Source of the DNA: Cyclobacterium marinum DSM 745
Lineage (GTDB): Bacteria > Bacteroidota > Bacteroidia > Cytophagales > Cyclobacteriaceae
Direction of reading: 5' to 3'
NCBI RefSeq assembly: GCF_000222485.1
Contig: NC_015914.1
Location: forward strand, 2,428,501 to 2,492,500
DNA: 64,000 bases
In this document: in pieces, positions 29,247 to 36,029 of the stretch
How the letters are laid out: each line of letters starts with the position of its first letter
How positions within the stretch are numbered: the first letter of the stretch is position 1
Translations under genes and position numbers: made by a program
The notes under the pieces: generated by a model
What the model was told of the DNA's origin: nothing
Seen by the model: the letters and a program-made list of their open reading frames with translations, nothing else
The model's database searches: none

Positions 29247-29485
29247 GTTAATATTCTTAGATTACTGTTATATACATTGAGAGTGCTGGTAGAGACTCAT
29301 AAATTGTTAATAACGGTGGATAACATTAAATTAGGAATAGGAACGGGGTGAACTTACGCCCTTTCTAGGACACTAAGGCCTATGCCCTGTATCAGTCCCC
29401 GTTCCAAGTTCCGGTTGCTTTGAGAACCAGTTAGAATTTTAGGTTAACAGACCTTCTAAAGGTTTTAGTTTCAGCAACCATATTT
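29247..29485 (+). ncRNA. Bridge RNA of IS110 copy 1 (limits approximate)
   Basis: The non-coding left end folds into a 5' hairpin (about 29278-29300) and two larger stem-loops. The first has a 9-bp stem GGAACGGGG/CCCCGTTCC (29340-29348 with 29397-29405); its loop holds ACGCCCTTTC at 29356-29365, like the left half of both targets, and GCCCTG at 29384-29389, complementary to CAGGGC in the right half. The second has the stem GGTTGCT/AGCAACC (29413-29419 with 29473-29479); its loop holds TTAGAAT at 29431-29437, same as the IS right end, and TCTAAAGG at 29455-29462, complementary to CCTTTAGA at the left end. This is the target-loop and donor-loop plan described for IS621. The ends are guesses from the promoter and from the last stem. 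Confidence 0.8.
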
Positions 29486-29506
29486 ATTACACTTAATAGT
29501 AAAGTT

Positions 29507-30502
29507 ATGAAATTTAGAGCATTTATCGGTATTGACGTTAGTAAATCTACCATTGACATCTATTTGAGAAACGCTGGAAGACACGCTGTGTTTGTTAATG
29601 ATTTGAAAGGTTTTGAAGCCATGGTCGAATGGCTTATGGACATTTTGGGACAGGTATGTCCTGAAGAAATGATGTTTGGCATGGAGCACACCGGGCTTTA
29701 TAGCGAGCTTCTGATCTCTTTTCTCGACGATCACAATTTCCCCTTTACAGTACTGCCTGGCTTGGAGGTGAAAAAGTCTATGGGGATCCGAAGAGGTAAA
29801 TCAGACAAAGCTGACTCCAAAGTTATTGCCGAGTATATTTATGAGAAAAGAGAGAAAATCAAATTGTTCCGTAAGCCCTCCCGAAACTTGGAATCGATAA
29901 GAAAGATTGCCTCTTACAGGGAACGTTTGGTAAAGGAAAGAACTGCCTTCAAAACAAGACTAGGAGAACACCAAAAGGTCTATGGTAAGGAGTCTTATGA
30001 GATATATACTCAATCACATAAACAGATCATAGCCTGTCTAGACAACCAGATTAAAGGAATGGAAGCCGAAATGGAACGGCTGATAAAGGATGACCAGGAA
30101 ATGTTAAGACAATACCAGTTGGTCAAATCTGTAAAGGGTATAGGTCCCCAGACGGCCATCATGATGATTGTACTTACTAAAGCGTTTACTGCTTTTCCAG
30201 ATTGGAGAAAGTTTGCCAGTTATGCAGGAATCGCCCCTTTCCCAAACCAGTCGGGGACATATATGGGTAAGACGAGAACCAGTAAACTGGCAAACAAACG
30301 TATAAAAGCACTTCTAACCATGTGTGCGGGGGTGGCCGTACAATACAATCCAGAGATGAGACTTTATTACGAACAACGGGTTAATAAAGGCAAGAATAAA
30401 ATGAGTACAATGAATATTATAAGGAATAAACTAGTATCAAGGATCTTTGCGGTAATAGAAAGAGGTACCCCATATGTCGAAACAATGAAATATGCTGCCT
30501 AG
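29507..30502 (+). CDS. IS110-family transposase (DEDD/serine recombinase)
   Basis: The 331-residue protein has the N-terminal RuvC-like DEDD domain: FIGIDVSKSTIDIYL, FGMEHTGLYSE and SDKADSKVIAEYI supply the acidic residues. After a coiled-coil of about 80 residues, the C-terminal Tnp20 domain reads VKGIGPQTAIMMI and FASYAGIAPFPNQSGT, whose Ser is the expected catalytic nucleophile. It joins donor and target guided by the bridge RNA. It is identical to the copy at 56356-57351. Confidence 0.95.
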   Translation: MKFRAFIGIDVSKSTIDIYLRNAGRHAVFVNDLKGFEAMVEWLMDILGQVCPEEMMFGMEHTGLYSELLISFLDDHNFPFTVLPGLEVKKSMGIRRGKSDKADSKVIAEYIYEKREKIKLFRKPSRNLESIRKIASYRERLVKERTAFKTRLGEHQKVYGKESYEIYTQSHKQIIACLDNQIKGMEAEMERLIKDDQEMLRQYQLVKSVKGIGPQTAIMMIVLTKAFTAFPDWRKFASYAGIAPFPNQSGTYMGKTRTSKLANKRIKALLTMCAGVAVQYNPEMRLYYEQRVNKGKNKMSTMNIIRNKLVSRIFAVIERGTPYVETMKYAA

Positions 30503-30526
30503 AAATTAAAAATTGTACTATTCCAC

Positions 30527-30529
30527 TTG
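30527..30529 (+). promoter_or_regulatory. -33 half (TTG) of the IS circle-junction promoter
   Basis: This TTG near the IS right end lies 17 nt before the border; adding three bases of the left end gives a 20-nt spacer to TAGATTTG, the usual Bacteroidota value. The same element in copy 2 is at 56329-56331 on the minus strand. Confidence 0.6.
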
Positions 30530-30546
30530 CTTTAATCTTAGAATAC

Positions 30547-30861
30547 AGGGTATCTCTCCGTTATTTCCCGAATAATAATTGTACCCAAAGAGATGCCAAT
30601 GAAATGAGATTTTTTTATTTTTAGATGGTTTAAAACCTCCATTACTTCATCTGAAATAACCGGGAAACTGTATTTTTTTAGTTTCTCGTAAACCTTGTCC
30701 TTGGATTTTCCATGCCCCCTCAAGTCCACCAACAGTACATTATACGATTTCTTGAAATCACGAATTTGCTTAAACCATATGGCACTACTACCTCCTGCCC
30801 CATGAATAAAAGTTACCCAAGGTGCCTCTGGTTTTAAGATATAAGTGGTGTAATGCAGCAT
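30547..30861 (-). pseudogene. Alpha/beta hydrolase, 5' part, separated by IS110 copy 1
   Basis: This piece encodes the N-terminal 105 residues, from MLHYTTYILKPEAPW through the oxyanion region FIHGAGGSS to the nucleophile elbow GISLGT and ITERYP. I take ATG 30861; a TTG nine codons upstream is less likely. The frame then runs into the IS and stops after two codons. Without the acid and His it should be inactive. Confidence 0.9.
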
Positions 30862-30986
30862 GAAGGAATATAACACGGAATTACCCAATATGGTTTAATC
30901 CCAGATAAAACGTATAGGGAATTGATTGATTTTCAATCTTTTTCCCGGTGTAGCTATTGATAACCTCTCCCGTATTTACGAGAAGT

Positions 30987-31130
30987 CTTGCAATCGCAAG
31001 AAAATCAGGCAGTTTGGAGATTTTTTAGCATGGCACCGCTATGGTGAAAATGGAAAGCAGCAACCAAGTGGCTGATTTTGAAGCGATTTCTGAACGTAAA
31101 AGATTTTCTATTCCATATTTAGGGTTTAAA
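30987..31130 (+). repeat. Dispersed intergenic repeat, copy A
   Basis: The stretch begins with the near-palindrome CTTGCAATCGCAAG, has TGATTTTGAAGCGATTTC in the middle and ends CATATTTAGGGTTTA. The reverse complement of 62932-63022 shows the same blocks in the same order with a shorter middle. The gap 30862-31238 holds no gene. Confidence 0.6.
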
Positions 31131-31169
31131 TAGCTGTCGAAGGTTAGACTTGGCATTTTCAGAATTATT

Positions 31170-31210
31170 AAGCAATGCCGGCCCGACGTTGAAAAGGGCC
31201 GGCTTTGCTT
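31170..31210 (-). terminator. GC-rich hairpin terminator after the SGNH gene
   Basis: AAGCAA-T-GCCGGCCC pairs with GGGCCGGC-T-TTGCTT over an 11-base loop. It lies 28 bp downstream of the stop at 31239. There is no long T run, so termination may rely on the strong stem. Confidence 0.55.
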
Positions 31211-31238
31211 AGTATATTCAAATTACTGGTTTACAAAA

Positions 31239-31868
31239 TTATTTGATGGCTTTGGCAACCAGTTTTGCCATGATTTTATTGCCTTTGGTATTGGGATGTA
31301 CCCCATCTGCGAATAGCTTCCCGTATTTCTCCATAGGGGTGTGTAAATCGATAATGGTGGAACCGGTTTGTTCAGCTGCTTGGCGGATCAAAGGTACCAT
31401 TTCATTAACAATTATTTCCTCAGTGATGTCAAAATTGGTCTTGAAGACAGGAACCGGTATACATACATAAACTTTTCCGTCGGCCGGCATGCTTGCTTTA
31501 TAGGTTTCTATCATTTCCACATAATCTTTAAGAAACTCATCCTTGTATTTCCAGTTCTGTGGTTTAGAATCATTGGTTCCCAACTTTATTACCAGCACAT
31601 CGGGCGCAAATTCTTTTACAGCTTCAAATTGTGGCTCTTCCCAATAAGGATGATCTCCCTTCTTTAATAAAGTACGGCCACTTACTCCAAAATTGATCAC
31701 TTGGTATTTATCCTTTAACCTTTTCTGCATTTGAAGTGGGTAGCTGTCAGGATTGTCTCTTCCGGGACCTTGAGTAATACTGTTGCCTACGCAAGCTACT
31801 TTAATAGGTTCTTGGGCAAAAACTTGTTGACTGACAATTAACAAAAGAATATAAAATAATTTGTTCAT
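31239..31868 (-). CDS. Secreted SGNH/GDSL hydrolase
   Basis: A signal peptide (MNKLFYILLLIVSQQVFAQ) is followed by VACVGNSITQG with the nucleophilic Ser at about residue 30, KLGTNDSKPQ (block III Asn) and DGVHPNTKG with the catalytic Asp and His. Such enzymes remove acetyl or other ester groups from carbohydrates or lipids. At 209 residues it is a single-domain member. It stands alone with its own terminator, so the substrate is unclear. Confidence 0.87.
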   Translation of the reverse strand: MNKLFYILLLIVSQQVFAQEPIKVACVGNSITQGPGRDNPDSYPLQMQKRLKDKYQVINFGVSGRTLLKKGDHPYWEEPQFEAVKEFAPDVLVIKLGTNDSKPQNWKYKDEFLKDYVEMIETYKASMPADGKVYVCIPVPVFKTNFDITEEIIVNEMVPLIRQAAEQTGSTIIDLHTPMEKYGKLFADGVHPNTKGNKIMAKLVAKAIK

Positions 31869-31969
31869 GAATAGTAGATTTTCTTAGAAAGTGGAAATTA
31901 CATAATTTTTAAATGTTTTGATCCTTTCATTTCCTTAAATTGCCTTTTACTAAGAATTTTTCTGTGACG

Positions 31970-32815
31970 ATGAAATTGAAGCATTCGCTTATTTATGAAA
32001 AGTTTAACCTCCTTTCTTTGGATGTGGTGGTGGGAGCTTGTTCAGGAATGTATTTTTTTGCTGACCTTATGAAAGTGGATTTGTCGTGGAAAGTATATTT
32101 ACTTCTGGCATTGGCTGTTTGGTGCATTTATACCTTTGACCATTTATTGGATGCGAAAAAAGTGGCGGGGCCAGCCTTATCTCAGAGGCATAGATTTCAC
32201 CAAAACCACTTTAAATTTTTGATGTTATCACTATTTGTGGCCATAATATCGGGTTTGATTTTGGCTTTTCTGTTTTTACCTTCGATTAAAATGCTTGGAT
32301 CAGGCCTAGCTCTTGCCCTGATTATTATGCTTACCATGACACTTTTGCGCATTGCAGGGAAGAAAATGGCTGCCATAAAAGAATTTTCTACAGCTTTCTT
32401 TTATGTGGCAGGCCTGGTGCTGATACCTATTTTAAATCTCGATCATGCTTTCTCCTCTGCCAATTGGGCTTTCTTCCTTGGCGCGTATTTTTTATTGGCT
32501 TGGTACAATTTGGTTTTTCTCTCCTATAGTGATGGAGAACAAGACCTGGCTGAAGGTCAAGCTTCCATTAGTACAGTTATAGGCATGAAAGATACACGAA
32601 AATTACTGTGGGGGCTTTCCTTTATAGGGTTGGCCTACCTGGTTGTACTATTCTTAATTCTGCCCTCTTATTTTCATATTTACACCTTAATTTGGGGATT
32701 GATGTTGCTGATGCATATTATCAGTTTTTTAGAGTCTCCGGCTAATGATACCATGAAAACAAGAAAGCGCCTTGAGCTCTCCTTTTCTTTGCCAATTTTG
32801 CTGTTATTATTTTAA
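31970..32815 (+). CDS. UbiA-superfamily prenyltransferase-like membrane protein
   Basis: The protein has about eight membrane helices. YTFDHLLDAKK stands where UbiA enzymes have the first Asp-rich motif, and DGEQDLAEGQASISTVIG fits the second (DxxxDxxxGxxT). The canonical NDxxD is altered to a FDHLLD form, so activity is uncertain. I use ATG 31970 in place of the TTG ten codons upstream. A methyltransferase gene follows 45 bp downstream, a pair that suggests a prenylated lipid or quinone, but this is inference. Confidence 0.65.
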   Translation: MKLKHSLIYEKFNLLSLDVVVGACSGMYFFADLMKVDLSWKVYLLLALAVWCIYTFDHLLDAKKVAGPALSQRHRFHQNHFKFLMLSLFVAIISGLILAFLFLPSIKMLGSGLALALIIMLTMTLLRIAGKKMAAIKEFSTAFFYVAGLVLIPILNLDHAFSSANWAFFLGAYFLLAWYNLVFLSYSDGEQDLAEGQASISTVIGMKDTRKLLWGLSFIGLAYLVVLFLILPSYFHIYTLIWGLMLLMHIISFLESPANDTMKTRKRLELSFSLPILLLLF

Positions 32816-32860
32816 TCCGGAACAAGATTATAAGTTAAAACCTATGGTAGACCTAATATT

Positions 32861-33514
32861 ATGAATTCTTATAATTATATTGCTCCCTTTTATGACACGC
32901 TGGCTACCTTGGTATTGGGTCATAAATTTCATGAAAGCAAGTGGGCGTTTTTAGATATTATTCAGCCTGGAGCGACTGTTTTGGTGGTGGGAGGGGGAAC
33001 CGGAGCCAATTTACCTGAAATTTTGAACAGATGTGGTAAAGAAGGTAAGGTGATTTATATGGAGGCTTCGGAAAAAATGATTGACAAAGCCTTCCAAAGC
33101 ATCCCTCAAGATCTAAAAAACCGTGTGGAATTTATTTGTAGGGCTGATTTTAAGTTTCAGGAAAAATACAATTTTGACGTAATTGTCACCCAATTTTTAT
33201 TGGACGTGTTGACAGACAAAGCGATCAAAGAACTATTTAAGGAAGTCAACAAAAGAGCAACTCCCAATTCCAAGTGGTTATTTTTGGATTTCTTTCCTCT
33301 CAAGGGAAAAAGTTTTTTGATTTGGGTAATGATCACCAGCTTTGGCGTTTTGACCAAACATCCGAGAAAAGAATTACCTGATTATAGAGTTTTTTTTGCC
33401 AAAGGGGGCTGGAAAGAAGCGAAGGTGAGGTTTTTTGAAAATGGATTTTACCAAGCAAAAGTTTATTTGCCTGCACCAAAGGATATCAAGTCTGATACAA
33501 TCTCCTTAAAATAA
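32861..33514 (+). CDS. Class I SAM-dependent methyltransferase behind the UbiA-like gene
   Basis: Motif I reads VLVVGGGTGANLPEIL, with YMEASEKMI as motif II. The N-terminus SYNYIAPFYDTLATL resembles UbiE-type enzymes. At 217 residues it is a single domain. The final 52 bp overlap the convergent ceramidase-like gene, and both ends look genuine. Confidence 0.75.
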   Translation: MNSYNYIAPFYDTLATLVLGHKFHESKWAFLDIIQPGATVLVVGGGTGANLPEILNRCGKEGKVIYMEASEKMIDKAFQSIPQDLKNRVEFICRADFKFQEKYNFDVIVTQFLLDVLTDKAIKELFKEVNKRATPNSKWLFLDFFPLKGKSFLIWVMITSFGVLTKHPRKELPDYRVFFAKGGWKEAKVRFFENGFYQAKVYLPAPKDIKSDTISLK

Positions 33515-34791
33515 TCTCCATTATAAGGCCCATAGAAATTCATATCTCTGGCTTCATAATAATCTCCTGAATAATATTTGTCAGGCGTTATATAGCCAAT
33601 ATATCCTCCATTAAAAGTAGTAATGAACAAGGATAGCCCAAGAGCTTTGGCATGTTCCTCCCATTCCTTATAAAACACCCCCGAGACTTCCCCGGAAGAA
33701 GAAATAAATAAGGCATCTCCAATTCTGACCACATCGAAATAAGCGGGGTTATCCCCAATGGCCCAGTCAAAAAGCCAGGGCCTAAGCCGAATATTATGAC
33801 TGATCCGATAATGCGGGGAACGAAGTTTTAAAGGGAGCCTTGTGGCTAAAATCTGTTTGCCTACAAGGGCTTTTTCGTATTTATTCTCATTGACTATTGA
33901 ATCCAATGATGAAGCATACTGCTTGATGCTCTGAATGTCATTTCCGGGTGCTTTTGGGCGATGACTGCCTACTGCACCCGCTGCAAATACGGCAAAGTCA
34001 TGCTTTTCTTCCATTAATTCAGAAAGGTAATAAGGATAATCTCCGGAAAGTCCCATAAACTTGCTACTAAGGCATGTGGCGTGGGCACTGTAAGTTACCA
34101 AAGAGCAGCTTTGACCTGCAGTATTTTCCAAAATCAACTGCCTAATATACGGGTCTATAGGGTCAGTAGCAATAAGTCTGTTGGATACAAAGTCAGCAGC
34201 TTCTGATTTTTTGGTGCGAAGGCTTACCGTGTCCATATTTCCTAAGGCTTCTGAAATGGCCTTTAATGTGCCGCTTTTAATGGTATTTACCAAGGGTTCA
34301 TCCCATCCCCCCATTGCAATTTCTCCTACAGGTCCGGGTATGGTTCCACCCATTCCACTATGGGTATGTGTGGCTGTAAAATAGACCTGATCGACCGGTA
34401 ATTGCTGTTTGGTTATGGCCTCTCTTAAGGTTAAGGCAAGTTCCGGATGAACAATAAGTAGCTCGTAATTTAAGAAGGCTACCTTAAATTGCGCATTGCC
34501 TATAATGATGGCTTTTACAAAGCTACTGTCTGCCACGAATTCATAAGGTCCGCGAGGTTTGTAAGCCACCAAGTTGGCAGGTTTGTCAGGAGTTATATTC
34601 GCCTTGGCCCAACCACCCAAAAGATAGCCTTTGTCTGCCCCCTTAAAGGTCAAAATCTCAAGTTCTTGCTTGGTTTCTTTGTAATAAGCCGTCTCTTTAT
34701 AAGGTGTCCAGTCCACCGTCGTGAGCGTTAGTAATCCCATGGCCAATAAAAAAATGAGGCAGCCTAAAATTATTTTTATAAGGATTTTCAT
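33463..34791 (-). CDS. Neutral/alkaline ceramidase-like protein
   Basis: The 442-residue protein has an N-terminal membrane anchor (IKIILGCLIFLLAMGLLTL). GGWAKANITPD and YFTATHTHSGMGG match the neutral ceramidase N-terminal domain, including zinc-binding His residues, and SAHATCL carries another. It is shorter than full ceramidases (about 650) because it lacks the C-terminal immunoglobulin-like domain. It lies 23 bp behind purM on the same strand. Ceramide hydrolysis is plausible, as many Bacteroidota make sphingolipids, but not proven. Confidence 0.75.
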   Translation of the reverse strand: MKILIKIILGCLIFLLAMGLLTLTTVDWTPYKETAYYKETKQELEILTFKGADKGYLLGGWAKANITPDKPANLVAYKPRGPYEFVADSSFVKAIIIGNAQFKVAFLNYELLIVHPELALTLREAITKQQLPVDQVYFTATHTHSGMGGTIPGPVGEIAMGGWDEPLVNTIKSGTLKAISEALGNMDTVSLRTKKSEAADFVSNRLIATDPIDPYIRQLILENTAGQSCSLVTYSAHATCLSSKFMGLSGDYPYYLSELMEEKHDFAVFAAGAVGSHRPKAPGNDIQSIKQYASSLDSIVNENKYEKALVGKQILATRLPLKLRSPHYRISHNIRLRPWLFDWAIGDNPAYFDVVRIGDALFISSSGEVSGVFYKEWEEHAKALGLSLFITTFNGGYIGYITPDKYYSGDYYEARDMNFYGPYNGDYFKEIVSDLISFGAGK

Positions 34792-34814
34792 TTGCTCAGG
34801 GTTAATTGAGTGCC

Positions 34815-35984
34815 TTAACCCTCATAGGTAAAGGTGCCATGTGTACTTTTGACGGTAACTTTTTTGCCTTGATGATCTCTCACACGGCCTATTACTTTTG
34901 CTTCTACTCCAAAATTGGCAGCAATGGCAATGGCTTGTTCAGCATCTTTTTCATCCAAATAAACTTCCATTCTGTGCCCCATGTTGAAAACCTTGTACAT
35001 CTCTTTCCAATCGGTGCCGCTTTCTTCTTGAATGATCTTAAAGAGCGGAGGAGTATCAAATAGGTTGTCTTTGATAACGTGAAGGTTGTCTATAAAATGA
35101 AGCACTTTGGTTTGGGCTCCACCACTACAATGAACCAAACCATGAATGCCGGCTCTATTTTCTTTCAATAAAGCAGCTATAATCGGCGCATAGGTTCTGG
35201 TAGGTGATAGGACCAGTTTTCCCATATCCAAAGGTGTACCCGGAGCGGGGCTTGTGAGGTCATGGCTTCCGGAATAGACCAAGTCTTCAGGAACAGAAGG
35301 ATCAAAACTCTCCGGATAGGCAGACATTAACTGCTTTGAAAATACATCATGTCTGGCAGAGGTAAGTCCATTACTTCCCATTCCCCCATTGTATTCAGAT
35401 TCATAAGTTGCTTGACCAAATGAGGTCATTCCCACAACCACATCACCTGCTTTTATATTGTCATTGGAAATGACTTCATTTCTCTTCATTCTGCAGGTAA
35501 CCGTACTGTCCACAATAATGGTACGTACCAAATCACCTACATCTGCTGTTTCTCCACCGGTAAGAACGGCATTTACCCCATGGTCTCTAAGCATCTGTAA
35601 TACTTCCTCGGTGCCATTGATTATGGCCGCAATTACTTCACCGGGAACAAGGTTTTTGTTTCTGCCGATAGTGGAGGAAACCAATATATTATTGACTGCA
35701 CCCACACATAGCAGGTCGTCTATATTCATGATGATTGCATCTTGGGCAATTCCTTTCCACACACTTAGGTCTCCGGTAGCTTTCCAATAAAGATAGGCCA
35801 GAGAGGACTTTGTTCCTGCGCCATCAGCGTGCATGATGTTACAATATTCAGGATCATTGCCCAAAACATCTGCCACAATTTTGCAGAAGGCTTTAGGATA
35901 CAGGCCTTTGTCAAGGTTAGAAATAGCTTGGTGTACGTCTTCTTTGGAGGCTGAAACCCCACGCTGCATGTACCTATCGTTCAT
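34815..35984 (-). CDS. purM: Phosphoribosylformylglycinamidine cyclo-ligase (PurM-type)
   Basis: PurM converts FGAM to AIR in purine synthesis. The protein shows NIMHADGAGTKSSLAY, the ATP-grasp-like PurM N-terminus, NIDDLLCVGA and LTGGETADVGD, all family motifs. At 389 residues it is longer than the E. coli enzyme (345), as is usual in Bacteroidota. No other purine gene lies nearby. Confidence 0.85.
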   Translation of the reverse strand: MNDRYMQRGVSASKEDVHQAISNLDKGLYPKAFCKIVADVLGNDPEYCNIMHADGAGTKSSLAYLYWKATGDLSVWKGIAQDAIIMNIDDLLCVGAVNNILVSSTIGRNKNLVPGEVIAAIINGTEEVLQMLRDHGVNAVLTGGETADVGDLVRTIIVDSTVTCRMKRNEVISNDNIKAGDVVVGMTSFGQATYESEYNGGMGSNGLTSARHDVFSKQLMSAYPESFDPSVPEDLVYSGSHDLTSPAPGTPLDMGKLVLSPTRTYAPIIAALLKENRAGIHGLVHCSGGAQTKVLHFIDNLHVIKDNLFDTPPLFKIIQEESGTDWKEMYKVFNMGHRMEVYLDEKDAEQAIAIAANFGVEAKVIGRVRDHQGKKVTVKSTHGTFTYEG

Positions 35985-36029
35985 AAACTCAGATTTGGAA
36001 AAAACAGATAAGGGGCAAAGGTAAGCATT

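Larger units (their letters stand above)
29230..30546 (+). mobile_element. IS110-family insertion sequence, copy 1 (1317 bp)
   Basis: The borders are set by comparison with copy 2: shared sequence begins CTTTAGATTTG at 29230 and ends TTAGAATAC at 30546. There are no terminal inverted repeats. The restored hydrolase frame shows no target duplication. A 277-bp non-coding left end, one transposase gene and a 44-bp right end follow the IS110-group layout. The left border could be shifted by one base because a C is shared. Both copies encode an identical protein, so transposition was recent. Confidence 0.93.

Noticed and set aside
29471-29734. 87-residue minus-strand frame in IS110 copy 1 (and its twin at 57124-57387)
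   Set aside because: It lies antisense to the transposase DEDD domain and is the same in both copies only because the copies are identical; no family resemblance.
29230-30546. Terminal inverted repeats and target-site duplication for the IS110
   Set aside because: The ends CTTTAGATTTG and TTAGAATAC are not inverse copies, and the restored hydrolase frame has no duplicated bases.
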